From Nitzschia sp. DOCU1 (taxonomy: Eukaryota > Bacillariophyta > Bacillariophyceae > Bacillariales > Bacillariaceae), in NCBI GenBank assembly GCA_951394045.1, contig OX595990.1:3216549-3280548 (forward strand): 64,000 bases of DNA, given 5' to 3'. How positions within the stretch are numbered: position 1 is the stretch's first letter; each line of letters starts with the position of its first letter. Below, piece after piece: positions 9,483 through 19,089 of this stretch. Below the pieces are notes generated by a model. It was not told where the DNA came from and ran no database searches. It worked only from the letters and a program-made list of their open reading frames with translations. The position numbers and the translations under genes were made by a program.

Positions 9483-11190
9483 ATGGTCAGCCGAGACTGC
9501 ATAGAAGCAGAAGAAGAGGCGATAGAGCAATGGGTGGATGAAAAGCTGGTGGGCGATGGTGTGGATGACTTTCCCAGCGTCCGTCCCGAGAAGGTTCGCC
9601 AGGTTAATCCCATTGCAACCGCGGCGAAGGAACCAAAAGAGTTTGATCGAAGTCTCGCGCAAGAGATGAATCAGTTGAGTCTGAGCGAAAGGGAGCGCAA
9701 GTGTGAAGAAGTGCATGGTATTTCTAGCTTCATGGAAGAAACGCCTGATCTAGTGTATGAGGCACTCTTCGAGCTCGAACGAGAAGTGGCTGCCATCGAG
9801 CCAAAAACTGCTTATGACATGGCGCTCAAGATGGATCGATCATATGTTGAGGGCAGGAAATTCCGTCTCATGTTCCTAAGGGCAGAGTTATTTGATGTCA
9901 AGAAGGCAGCAGAAAGAATGGTCCTGTTTCTAGAAAAGAAACTCAAGTTCTTTGGTCCAGCAACTTTGGTGCGATCGATTCAAATGAGTGATCTGGACGA
10001 TGATGACATTACAACTCTCAAATCTGGCGTCTTTCAGATTCTCCCGTCTCGCGACCGTTCGGGCCGGCCGATTTTGTTCAAGTGTTCCAATTGTGGCCCC
10101 CGTTTGTACACGAGCCTATTATCTTATGTGAGTTCAGACGTGCTGACTATGGACGGAACGTAACCGTTGAATGTTGTTTCTTATTTCCACTTCCAATGAC
10201 GTTTCAGTGCAAATGTTGGTGGTATAGTGTAATTTGTGCTTTGGAAGAAGACGAGGAAAATCAAAAACGGGGCGTAGTTGTAATTGTTTGGTGGATGGAC
10301 TATATTCGAAAGGATCCGGACGTGACTCCTGCAATGCGAAAGGAAGTCTTTGGTTCCATCAAGTGGCTTCCAATGCGACCCTACAATAGTATTCATGTTT
10401 GTATGGACAACAGCATCTTGAAGAAGCTGCTTTCAAGAGTTCAAATCGCCTTGAGCCCGCCAGAGATTAGATACAGCTATAAGATACATACAGGTGAGTA
10501 TTGAGTGGTAACGATATGGTTCAGCGCCTATATGAAACACCCCTCACACATTGCTCGCTCTGCGGCCCCAAAGGTACACCCACGGAAGTATTGTATCAGT
10601 TAATGGCCTTTGGGATTCCCACCGATGCCATCCCTGTCTCGGCTACTGGAGCTATCAAAACCAAAGAACTGCACAAATGGATAGTGCGTCGCAAGAAGAG
10701 GGAGGACGAAATGGGCTGTATGAGCGGCAGCTGCGTTTTTGACAGAGTTGATTTACCCAGTTTGAAGGATGTTTTGCTTGCAAAGGGAAGGCCGTACCAG
10801 AACCACCCTGGCAATCTAGAATACTTGCTGCTGGTAAACAAATCTCTGAGAGAGTACGATCATGCCAAGAGTCGAAAAGACAAGCGTAGAGTCGTCCAAA
10901 TGCTTGTGGCGTCCATGAAAGAAAAGTCGGCGCGTTTCTTGACCAAGGACAAGGATGGTTGGTGGGTTGAAACGCCCGAGAAAGAGCTCTATGATAAAGT
11001 TGTCAAGGCATTTTCGCATGCCTCCATGACGGCACGAAAGAAGTTCCCTTCGTATGCAATTGAATTTGCCGAGAATCCTTCTGGCAAAAGGAAAAGGATC
11101 GAACCGAGGATGGATGTTAACGCGGGGATGCCTCCGTGCTTGGATCAATCGTGTTTTATCTTGAGTGACGATTGGATGACAAAGTATTAG
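9483..11190 (+). CDS. Three-exon DUF6824 (HPGN-motif) protein
   Basis: Spliced product of 515 residues: exons 9483-10127, 10208-10493 and 10574-11190. Both introns are 80 nt, start GTGAGT and end AG; the joins are phase 0 and phase 1 and keep one frame to the stop. The start is the ATG in ACCATGG at 9483. The N-terminal 300 residues follow a pattern familiar from diatom proteins: MALKMDRSYVEGRKFRLMFLRAE, then LPSRDRSGRPI, as in Sec14/CRAL-TRIO-like proteins. Exon 3 holds the DUF6824 signature DVLLAKGRPYQNHPGN near residue 385, followed by a helical block ending FLTKDKDGWWVE. DUF6824 is abundant in diatoms and has no known biochemical role; it has been guessed to bind DNA. This copy has LAKG where LGRG is usual. 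Confidence 0.8.
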
Positions 11191-11369
11191 ATAATAGTCG
11201 CCCTGCCGTTTTTCGATTTGGGTTTCATCTTCTCTTCTCTACTATCTAGCTGCAATAGTTGAACCGGCATAGAGGAGCACACCCACAATAACGATCGATC
11301 TAGTCAATCGACGTTAGCCTACGGTTAGTCGACTCAGACGACCACGACTAGCGAACAATGCGAAACATC

Positions 11370-11375
11370 AATGAC
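11370..11375. repeat. Target-site duplication AATGAC, left copy
   Basis: AATGAC immediately before the left LTR is repeated right after the right LTR at 17661-17666. It may be read as 5 bp (ATGAC) plus one chance base. Confidence 0.85.
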
Positions 11376-11687
11376 TGTTCAAATACGGTAAATCTGGTGG
11401 TCAAGGATCGCTCTTCACGACGTCATCAGCGTGATGACGCAATCGTATAGGGAAGTGCAACGTTCACTCCCGAACAGCCACGTGCTGACTCCAACGAGGA
11501 GAAGGCATGGAGATGGCACTAAGTACGATACAAATCAGAGTACATCAGCTGTCTATCTCGACAGCATACATTTAGTTTACGCACTGTTAGTGCTCATAAG
11601 TTTCAGAATCAACACACTGCAACACAACCACAAGTTATTTGAGCTCTTTTTACGATTAGCCAGTACCGGTCATCGTAGATTTCAACA
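11376..11687 (+). repeat. Left LTR, 312 bp
   Basis: Begins TGTTCAAATACGG and ends GATTTCAACA. It matches 17349-17660 with no difference visible. It contains the palindromic stretch CGTCATCAGCGTGATGACG near 11419-11437, which could be a stress-responsive promoter element. The short open frames inside it are not genes. Confidence 0.95.
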
Positions 11688-11701
11688 CGCTTCCTCTGCG
11701 C
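11686..11701 (+). promoter_or_regulatory. Putative primer-binding site, internal initiator tRNA-Met match
   Basis: CACGCTTCCTCTGCGC, overlapping the last CA of the LTR, is complementary at 15 of 16 positions to the D-arm region of a typical eukaryotic initiator tRNA-Met (GCGCAGCGGAAGCGTG, recalled from family knowledge), not to its 3' end. Priming by an internal tRNA-iMet fragment is known for Drosophila copia and Ty5, although they use the anticodon region. Confidence 0.55.
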
Positions 11702-11744
11702 ATAAGAGACATACAAGTTCTTCAACAGTTAATCATCAGCTACA

Positions 11745-13103
11745 ATGGCCGCCAACCTTCAGGTTCCTCCAGTGGTTCCACCAATGATACCACCGATAGT
11801 ACCGCCTCCGGTCGTGCCACCAGCGGTCCCCCCAGCGGGGCCGCCAGCTCAGCAAAACATCGCTGCGCCAACGTTTGCACTCACGCCAGCTCTCGCACAT
11901 GCGAATGTGCTTGACTACACGACATCCGAGGGAATGAAGATTTGGTCATCCGCAACTTCCTCAATGTACTCATCCGACGAAGAAGGCTTCGACTGCTCTC
12001 CCGAACGAATGAAGGATTTCCTCAACAGGAAAGGCGGACGAGCAGCTATCAACGGATGGGACGACTCCTTCCTAGCAATCCCTGAAGATCCCAACAATCC
12101 AATCGGACCAGCATCCAATTTCCTCAATCACTACGGAGAGTACACCCTCGACTACCTGCATCAGTGTGCACAAGTCTACGTCAACGCTCAGAATCGAGCT
12201 GCTCAAGACTCCGTGCAAGCGTACAACTGCATCATGAACAGCTTAAATGCATCGGGTCGCAACAAGATAGCAGCATACAAGGACGAGTACACTGTCAGCA
12301 ACAAGGGCGTGGGAATTCTCCTACTCAAAGTGGTCATACGGGAATCAAGCATCGACACGAACGCAACAACCGCACACATCAGGACTCAACTCTCCTCTCT
12401 GGATACCTACCTACCTACCATAGGCAACGACATAGGCAAGCTGAATCTGTACGTAAAAGGACTTGTGGATGCTTTAGCCGCGCGAGGCGAGATCACAAAC
12501 GACCTTTTGGTAAATTTGTTCAAAGGCTATCACGCCGCAAGCGACAAACGATTCATTGCCTACATCGAGAAGAAAGAAGAGGAATACGAGGATGGAACCA
12601 CGGCGATCACTCCAAGCACTCTCATGGCATTGGCCAAAAACAAGTACGAGGTGCTAGTCGAAAAGAACCAGTGGAACGCACCATCTTCGGAAGAAGAAAA
12701 GATTATGGTGCTCGAGGCCACTCTGAAACGACTCCAAGGTCAACAGAGAACTGCCGGCAAGTCTAGAACGACTGAAAGCAATGACAACAAAGCCGGCAAG
12801 GCCAAAGGCAACAACAAGAAGAAGAAGTCCGACATGCCTGCGTGGGTGTCCGTCAAACCCAAAGCTGGGGAACCCACAAACAAGACAGTCGATGGCAAGC
12901 AATGGTGGTTCTGCGCCAATCATCAAAAGTGGTGCCGCCATTCGACCGACAAGTGCGAGAAGAAAGGATTGGGAAAGGGAAAGGATGGAGGCAACGCGAC
13001 AACTTCGAAACCAGCAACGCCGACTACAACGACTAAACAAGAGTCGAAGTTTGCAAAAGCAATGACTGCTCTCGCCGATATCGCCGAAGAAACTGAGGAG
13101 TGA
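11745..13103 (+). CDS. Retrotransposon Gag protein
   Basis: 452 residues from an ATG 57 nt after the LTR. The N-terminus is Pro-rich (PPVVPPMIPPIVPPP...). The middle is a helical capsid-like region. The C-terminal third is Lys-rich and has WWFCANHQKWCRHSTDKC, a Cys/His cluster where a zinc knuckle would be expected but not the canonical CX2CX4HX4C. The TGA at 13101-13103 is followed in the same frame by an open pol frame, so Pol could be made as a readthrough fusion. Confidence 0.9.
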   Translation: MAANLQVPPVVPPMIPPIVPPPVVPPAVPPAGPPAQQNIAAPTFALTPALAHANVLDYTTSEGMKIWSSATSSMYSSDEEGFDCSPERMKDFLNRKGGRAAINGWDDSFLAIPEDPNNPIGPASNFLNHYGEYTLDYLHQCAQVYVNAQNRAAQDSVQAYNCIMNSLNASGRNKIAAYKDEYTVSNKGVGILLLKVVIRESSIDTNATTAHIRTQLSSLDTYLPTIGNDIGKLNLYVKGLVDALAARGEITNDLLVNLFKGYHAASDKRFIAYIEKKEEEYEDGTTAITPSTLMALAKNKYEVLVEKNQWNAPSSEEEKIMVLEATLKRLQGQQRTAGKSRTTESNDNKAGKAKGNNKKKKSDMPAWVSVKPKAGEPTNKTVDGKQWWFCANHQKWCRHSTDKCEKKGLGKGKDGGNATTSKPATPTTTTKQESKFAKAMTALADIAEETEE

Positions 13104-14759
13104 TTCCTCAATCTGCCGACGAGGTTACAAGATACCCTGGCCGTATGGACATACATTGGCCTGGCGTACTTGATAATCTACATATGGGTGACGGTCTATG
13201 CCGACAGCTGCTACTACTACTATCCTAAGAAGCAACGCTTTCGGGCTAAGTTAACTCGCTATTTAGCATATCTACGAGCCTGGAAAATCGCGATTTGGAC
13301 TAGTTTTAGGCTGCGAATGAAGCACAGTCAACAAAACAAGGAAGTGAGGCGACGACGGGACATCGCCAGCAAGTACCGACGCAACGACATGCCGCTACAA
13401 TGTCACGTCTGCGGCAGCATCAACTTTGCAGCGCCGCGAACACTACAAGTCTGGCAAGTCCTATTGGCAATGGAGACGATGACGAACAAAGGAGAACGGT
13501 TAGCAGTGATCGATACAGACTCGACAACCCTTGGGATCGACAATCGCGCGACGGCTTACCTATCGGGGTTCATCGAGGACTTCCCCGGTGAACTACAGCC
13601 AACAAATCGGATCGTGAACGGGTTCATGGGAGCCAAGGCCACGAATGTGTCAACAGGAACAGCAAAAGTAAGGTTAGAAGCCGACGGCGGCGACGTGCAC
13701 GACTTCACTCTGCACGATTCCTACTACGTACCTGGATGCGGAATACGCCTCTTCAGCCCACAACATTGGGCCCAACAAATGAAAAGACAACATCGCGGCC
13801 CAGCCCAATCGACAACCACACACGACCGCGTCATCCTCAGCTCCAAAGACTTCACCAAAACGATCCCACTCGATCCGGTCACCAACGTGGCGACGTGTCG
13901 GACCGCCCCCGGATACTCCAAGTTTGCGGCGTTTTGTGCGGAGGCAGGATTCGACGATGACGGCGACGACGTCCTGGCATTCGATGCACAGGTTATCTCC
14001 GACGATGAAGATGACGATCCTGCGGATTTCTCGAATATAGGCAACGATAATGTTAGCGACGACGTTAACAACAACATACGCGACGACACAGAAAACTTAC
14101 TCGGACCAACGCCTGCTCCACCTGCCAATCCTGCGAGGATAGTGGATGAAACAGAGGTTGAGAGAGAGGAAAGGAAGCTCGAGACCGAATTACTGACTTA
14201 CCATCTGCGCTTCGCCCATGTATCCTTTCGGAAACTACAGATCATGGCGCGATACTCCATCATCCCAAGGCGACTGGCCAAATGTCGCGTTCCCGTATGT
14301 GCAGCCTGCATGTTCGGTAAAGCAACAAAGCGTCAGTGGAGGCAGAAGGCACCAATCAACAAGGACGAAGCTTACTTACCAACAAAACCGGGTGAAGTGG
14401 TCTCGGTCGACCAAATGAAGTCCCCAACACCGGGGTTCATCGCGCAGATGACAGGTATCTTGACGACGAAGCGATACGTGTATGCAACTGTCTACGTGGA
14501 CAGCTACTCATCGTTCGGCTACGTCTACCTGCAGAAGACCGCTAGTGCTGACGAGACGATCGAGGGCAAGCATGCATTCGAACGTCTGTGCCAGCAAAAC
14601 GGTTTCAGAGTCCAACATTATCATGCCGACAATGGAATTTTCAAGGCCAACAAATGGGTGCTTGACTGCCACAAATGCGAGCAAGGTCTCTCATTCGCGG
14701 GAGTCAACGCGCATCACCAGAACGGACAGGCGGAAGCTCGAATCAGACGACTACAATAG
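13104..14759 (+). CDS. Retrotransposon Pol, N-terminal part: protease and integrase
   Basis: This frame continues directly from gag after the TGA with no stop until the TAG at 14757. A protease-like segment around 13540 has LGIDNRATAYLSG, the diatom-copia counterpart of the aspartic DSGA motif. After an acidic linker comes the integrase zinc-binding HHCC region (YHLRFAHVSF, then CAACMFGKA near 14310). The catalytic core follows: first Asp in VSVDQM, second in YHADNGIF, and Glu in NGQAEARIRR near 14735. The in-frame TAG lies only a few codons after the catalytic Glu. No ATG begins this part, so it depends on readthrough of the gag stop, reinitiation, or a lost join. A substitution of one sense codon to TAG explains the break most simply. 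Confidence 0.85.
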   Translation, partial: FLNLPTRLQDTLAVWTYIGLAYLIIYIWVTVYADSCYYYYPKKQRFRAKLTRYLAYLRAWKIAIWTSFRLRMKHSQQNKEVRRRRDIASKYRRNDMPLQCHVCGSINFAAPRTLQVWQVLLAMETMTNKGERLAVIDTDSTTLGIDNRATAYLSGFIEDFPGELQPTNRIVNGFMGAKATNVSTGTAKVRLEADGGDVHDFTLHDSYYVPGCGIRLFSPQHWAQQMKRQHRGPAQSTTTHDRVILSSKDFTKTIPLDPVTNVATCRTAPGYSKFAAFCAEAGFDDDGDDVLAFDAQVISDDEDDDPADFSNIGNDNVSDDVNNNIRDDTENLLGPTPAPPANPARIVDETEVEREERKLETELLTYHLRFAHVSFRKLQIMARYSIIPRRLAKCRVPVCAACMFGKATKRQWRQKAPINKDEAYLPTKPGEVVSVDQMKSPTPGFIAQMTGILTTKRYVYATVYVDSYSSFGYVYLQKTASADETIEGKHAFERLCQQNGFRVQHYHADNGIFKANKWVLDCHKCEQGLSFAGVNAHHQNGQAEARIRRLQ

Positions 14760-17318
14760 CTGACGCGCACACAACTGACCTACGCAAAACGACAATGGCC
14801 ACAGGAGATCTCGGCGAACCTCTGGCCATACGCCCTCCGAATTGCGAACGATGCAAACAACGCGACACCCAATCTGGCCGACAAACCTGACTACCGCTCC
14901 CCAGCGGAGCTCTTCTACAGTACGAAGGTCTCCACCAACGCCAAGCGCTGGCAACACTTCGGTTGTCCAGTGTACGTGTTGGACAGGAACTTGCAACAGA
15001 ACAAACCGCTCCACAAGTGGGTCAGTAGAGCGAGGGTTGGGGTGTACCTGGGACGATCACCACACCACTCTCGTTCTATTGCGCTGGTGCTGGACATCAA
15101 GACGGGACTCGTGTCTCCACAGTTCCACATCAAGATGGACACAATGTTTGACACCATAGCACAACTCTACCAGTCGGTGGAGAGTGCTAGCACACAACAA
15201 TCGCTATGGCAAATCAAGGCGGGGTTTGTTCAGCAGTCACAAGCGAATGTGACAGCACCCAAGCAGGGCAATGCGACAACCACAGCTTCGAAAAGAAAAC
15301 AGGTCACTACACAAAACTCTCAGACAAGAGAGGGCACCCAAGTTCCAGAGGGAGCCTACGTGGCACCACCTGAACCACGCACAGTCGACATGTCCCCGAA
15401 GACAGACAGGGACAGCGGTTCTCCCACCGTTACAGAAGGGAACACACCCGGGAATGGCAAACAACAGCCATCTACACAACAACACCAGTCTCCACGAATG
15501 CAATCAGAATCTGGTACGGCCACCAGGCGATCGCAGAGACGCGTGCAACCTGCGCAACGACTGATAGAAGCAATGACAGCGGAACTCACTACGCAAAGTG
15601 ATGTTCCTGGCGAAGTGTTCTCCTTCCAGGCGATGTTCCCAAGCGACGGCAGGTCCATCAACGAGGACCTGAACCCACTCTATGCCTACAAAGCCAATGC
15701 AGACCCCGACACTCTGTATCTTCACGAGGCTCAGAGGGAGAGCGACTGGGAACAGTTCGGCGAAGCAATGGAACTGGAGATCAAGCAACAGGTCGACATG
15801 GGAGTCTACACCATCATGTTACTCACCGACATACCAACGGGGACTACCGTGCTACCTGCAGTGTGGCAACTGCGCCGCAAGCGCGACATAAGGACGGGCG
15901 CAATCAAGAAATACAAGGCACGATGCAATATCGACGGTTCTCGAATGCGACACGGCGAGCACTACGATCAGACGTATGCTCCGGTTGCCGGATGGCCCTC
16001 GATAAGGCTACTGCTGGCGCTGGTTCTACTCTTCAATTGGCGAACGGTCCAACTCGACTACGTGCTCGCGTACCCACACGCGCCAGCAGACAGGGACCTC
16101 TACATGAAGCTACCAAAGGGATTCACCCTCGACGGCGTTGACGACCCAAGCAAGTATTGTCTACGAGTCAACCGCAACCTCTATGGGGGAAAAAGCGCCT
16201 CTCGTATATGGTATCAATATCTGAGGAAACGGCTCATCGACAAGTGCCATTTCGTGGTGTCCAAGCACGACGAGTGTGTATTCTACAAGGGCAACATGAT
16301 CTACGTCCTCTACACCGACGACTCAATCTTAGCCGGTCCTGACCAGGCAGAGATCGAGCGAACGATACAGGAAATGAGAGACGCAAACCTCAACATTACC
16401 ATTGAGGGAGATCTCACGGACTTTCTCGGAGTCAACATCGATCGGAAAGAAGACGGAACGATACACCTGACGCAACCCAAGCTAATCGAACAGGTGATAT
16501 CGGACCTACGCATGCAGTATGACAATGTACGAACCAAGGACATCCCCATGGCGTCCAGCAGGCTACTGTCACGTCACCTGAGCTCCACACCACACGACGA
16601 CTCGTTCCACTACAGGAGTGTCATCGGCAAGCTCAACTACGTCGAGCGCGGATCAAGGCCAGACATCGCATACGCAGTGCACCAGTGTGCACGGTTCTCC
16701 ATCGACCCAAAGAAAGAACACGGCGATGCAATACGCTGGATCACACGTTACCTGCTCGGCACACGAGACAAAGGAATAATCTTCAAGGCAGATCCTTCGA
16801 AGGGATTGGAGGTATTCGTCGACGCCGACTTCGCGGGGAACTGGGACAAGGAACTGGCAGGATTCGACAAGGACACTGCTCGCTCCAGACACGGCTACAT
16901 CATCTGCTACGCAGGAGTGCCAGTCACATGGAAATCACAGCTACAGCAAGAGATCGCTCTGTCTAGCTGCGAATCGGAGATCACAGGACTCTCGTACGCT
17001 TTGCGAGAGGCTATACCGATCATTGAGCTTCTGAGGGAGATGCAAGGACTCGGATTCAATGTGCACTTCGACAAGGCACACATCACTTGCAACGTCTACG
17101 AAGACAACATGGGCGCCATTGAGATCGCCCGTACTCCCAAAGCAAGACCAAGAACAAAGCATATCAACAATCGTCTATTTCACTTCTACGACTATGTGGA
17201 GAGAGGCGACATCGAGATACATCATATCCGATCCGAAGATCAACCTGCCGATATCCTGACCAAAGCATTAAGCGAGGATCTCTTCGTCAAACACAGACAG
17301 GTCATCATGGGATGGTAA
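14760..17318 (+). CDS. Retrotransposon Pol, C-terminal part: integrase tail, reverse transcriptase, RNase H
   Basis: Same frame as the upstream part, separated by one TAG codon; no frameshift is seen. It begins with the copia integrase C-terminal region (LTRTQLTYAKRQWP..., RSPAELFYST) and a Gln/Thr/Ser-rich linker. The reverse transcriptase follows (VWQLRRKRD, IDGSRM, the conserved LDYVLAYPHAP and LYGGKSASRIWY) with catalytic LYTDD near 16314 in place of the usual YVDD. RNase H has FVDADFAGNW, the Glu of SSCESEITGL and the Asp of YEDNMGAIEIA, and the typical end KHINNRLFHFYDYV...QPADILTKAL. All active-site residues are kept, so only the two stops compromise the element. Confidence 0.9.
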   Translation: MTRTQLTYAKRQWPQEISANLWPYALRIANDANNATPNLADKPDYRSPAELFYSTKVSTNAKRWQHFGCPVYVLDRNLQQNKPLHKWVSRARVGVYLGRSPHHSRSIALVLDIKTGLVSPQFHIKMDTMFDTIAQLYQSVESASTQQSLWQIKAGFVQQSQANVTAPKQGNATTTASKRKQVTTQNSQTREGTQVPEGAYVAPPEPRTVDMSPKTDRDSGSPTVTEGNTPGNGKQQPSTQQHQSPRMQSESGTATRRSQRRVQPAQRLIEAMTAELTTQSDVPGEVFSFQAMFPSDGRSINEDLNPLYAYKANADPDTLYLHEAQRESDWEQFGEAMELEIKQQVDMGVYTIMLLTDIPTGTTVLPAVWQLRRKRDIRTGAIKKYKARCNIDGSRMRHGEHYDQTYAPVAGWPSIRLLLALVLLFNWRTVQLDYVLAYPHAPADRDLYMKLPKGFTLDGVDDPSKYCLRVNRNLYGGKSASRIWYQYLRKRLIDKCHFVVSKHDECVFYKGNMIYVLYTDDSILAGPDQAEIERTIQEMRDANLNITIEGDLTDFLGVNIDRKEDGTIHLTQPKLIEQVISDLRMQYDNVRTKDIPMASSRLLSRHLSSTPHDDSFHYRSVIGKLNYVERGSRPDIAYAVHQCARFSIDPKKEHGDAIRWITRYLLGTRDKGIIFKADPSKGLEVFVDADFAGNWDKELAGFDKDTARSRHGYIICYAGVPVTWKSQLQQEIALSSCESEITGLSYALREAIPIIELLREMQGLGFNVHFDKAHITCNVYEDNMGAIEIARTPKARPRTKHINNRLFHFYDYVERGDIEIHHIRSEDQPADILTKALSEDLFVKHRQVIMGW

Positions 17319-17339
17319 CACTCGCTCGAGTCAATCCTT

Positions 17340-17348
17340 GAGAGGGAG
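17340..17348 (+). other. Polypurine tract
   Basis: GAGAGGGAG directly before the right LTR, the expected plus-strand primer site of reverse transcription. Confidence 0.75.
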
Positions 17349-17660
17349 TGTTCAAATACGGTAAATCTGGTGGTCAAGGATCGCTCTTCACGACGTCATC
17401 AGCGTGATGACGCAATCGTATAGGGAAGTGCAACGTTCACTCCCGAACAGCCACGTGCTGACTCCAACGAGGAGAAGGCATGGAGATGGCACTAAGTACG
17501 ATACAAATCAGAGTACATCAGCTGTCTATCTCGACAGCATACATTTAGTTTACGCACTGTTAGTGCTCATAAGTTTCAGAATCAACACACTGCAACACAA
17601 CCACAAGTTATTTGAGCTCTTTTTACGATTAGCCAGTACCGGTCATCGTAGATTTCAACA
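17349..17660 (+). repeat. Right LTR, 312 bp
   Basis: Same sequence as 11376-11687 by eye. It ends 274 bp before the ATG of the kinase gene and is in the same orientation, so its promoter could read into that gene. Confidence 0.95.
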
Positions 17661-17666
17661 AATGAC
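17661..17666. repeat. Target-site duplication AATGAC, right copy
   Basis: Matches 11370-11375. Confidence 0.85.
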
Positions 17667-17934
17667 CCATCACGACGAGCGAGATGGATATACATGATGA
17701 CAGTCATCGTCAAGAGATGTGCATCGGTACCATATCCAGTATCGACACTGGCTAAGTGGGACAGCAGTGGAGGACATTGAGCTGTCGCAGTAGTGCTACT
17801 GTAGCTGTCGTCAAGAAATTTCGGGAAGAAAAACCAGCATCGAACTTTCGTTTTTGGCGCTGGCATGAATTTTATGTGAAACGTCCAGAGTTCATTGTTG
17901 CTGTCATTTTTCGGCAGTCTTTCAAGCGACCATA

Positions 17935-19089
17935 ATGGAATCGTCGTCGTCGTCGTCGTCGTTATCGTCGCCAACGAATCCTTCGACAGCCGATTATTGG
18001 ATTGGCCCCATCGTTGGACAAGGCGCCTTTGCGCAAGTTCATTACGCAAAACACAAGGAATCCAAGCAACCCATGGCAATCAAAGTGGTAGATCAAGTGA
18101 CCGCGCGCAAACAACCTGGGCTGGTGCAAAGTCTCTTTCAAGAAAAATACTTGTTGTCGGACAAGTTACGTCACGTCCCTTGGGTCATTCGACTTTGGAG
18201 TTCCTTCTATGATTCCCAGTGTGTCTACATGGTGTTAGAATTGTGTCCTGGCGGTGACTTGCAACATTTATTGGAACGTGGAATGTCTACCAGTGTTGAA
18301 AGCAAGGAAGACGATACGATTGTACAGCAACAACACTACGAACCGTGGTTTTGGAATGCCATTCCGTATTATTTGTCGCAATTACGGCAAGCCTTGGATG
18401 CCTTGCATCAGGAGCAAGTAATTCACTGCGATATCAAACCTGCCAACATCTTGTTAACCGTGGACCATCAGATCAAACTGGCAGACTTTGGTAGTGCCTT
18501 GGATTTGACAACAGCAACATCCACAAAGCCAAAAGCAGTGTCGCCTCGAGGAACCGCCGAATATGCTGCTCCCGAACTGCTTCGAAATCAACTACCAGGT
18601 GCCCAGGATATTCCACCACAAGCCATGGATTATTGGTCCTTTGCATGTGTAGCAGTGGCCTTGCATACCGGTGAATCACCCTTTGCTCGAAATGGATCAG
18701 AGGCCTTGACGGTACAAGCTATCGTGGACTATGCCACCCAGCGTCAAAATGATGAGAAGGATGCTTCATCGTCGTCGTTCCTCGAAACTCATTGGAACAA
18801 GAAGAAGCATTGCCAAAACAAGGACGATGTTGACAACGACCAAAGTTCCAAGGAACAAAACGTCAAGTATCTTGACTATTCATCTACAATCCTTCCAGCA
18901 TTCCAAGGATTGCTTCATCCGGAACCTTGTCAACGAGTACAAGCTTGGCAACAACAATCCAACCAAAATGACGACGCGAAAGCAACAACACTAACGCCTC
19001 CGCTACCACCAGCTCCTCATTGGATACAACACGTGGAAACGACCGAGCTCCAAGATGGAGCCCGTGGATGGGGTGTTTTCTTCTTGTGA
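17935..19089 (+). CDS. Ser/Thr protein kinase, PDK1-like AGC type
   Basis: 384 residues. A Ser-rich leader (from a TCG repeat) precedes a full kinase domain: Gly loop GQGAFAQVH near residue 28, Lys in MAIKVV near 48, catalytic loop HCDIKPANILL near 164 (HCD in place of HRD), DFGS near 184, and GTAEYAAPELL near 206. The hinge region WSSFYDSQCVYMVLELCPGGDLQHLL and the activation segment are closest to PDK1, the phosphoinositide-dependent kinase that activates other AGC kinases; the C-terminal PH domain of PDK1 is absent. A low-complexity Asn/Gln/Lys insert lies near residues 275-305. The C-terminal part keeps HPEPCQRVQAW in the place of the DPxxR motif. The retrotransposon sits just upstream, so regulation of this gene may differ between alleles. 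Confidence 0.85.
   Translation: MESSSSSSSLSSPTNPSTADYWIGPIVGQGAFAQVHYAKHKESKQPMAIKVVDQVTARKQPGLVQSLFQEKYLLSDKLRHVPWVIRLWSSFYDSQCVYMVLELCPGGDLQHLLERGMSTSVESKEDDTIVQQQHYEPWFWNAIPYYLSQLRQALDALHQEQVIHCDIKPANILLTVDHQIKLADFGSALDLTTATSTKPKAVSPRGTAEYAAPELLRNQLPGAQDIPPQAMDYWSFACVAVALHTGESPFARNGSEALTVQAIVDYATQRQNDEKDASSSSFLETHWNKKKHCQNKDDVDNDQSSKEQNVKYLDYSSTILPAFQGLLHPEPCQRVQAWQQQSNQNDDAKATTLTPPLPPAPHWIQHVETTELQDGARGWGVFFL

Larger units (their letters stand above)
11376..17660 (+). mobile_element. Complete Ty1/copia LTR retrotransposon (diatom CoDi type)
   Basis: 6,285 bp with 312-bp LTRs at both ends, each TG...CA, a 6-bp target duplication, a primer-binding site after the left LTR, a purine tract (GAGAGGGAG) just before the right LTR, and gag and pol with domains in copia order: protease, integrase, reverse transcriptase, RNase H. 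The LTRs show no difference by eye, so insertion is recent. Gag and pol lie in the same frame but are separated by a TGA at 13101, and pol has a second in-frame stop (TAG) at 14757 inside integrase. The element sits between two co-oriented genes whose spacer would be about 450 bp without it. Confidence 0.97.

Noticed and set aside
11431..11787. 118-codon frame in the left LTR, repeated in the right LTR at 17404
   Set aside because: It is LTR sequence; the frame runs into gag out of phase and carries no domain.
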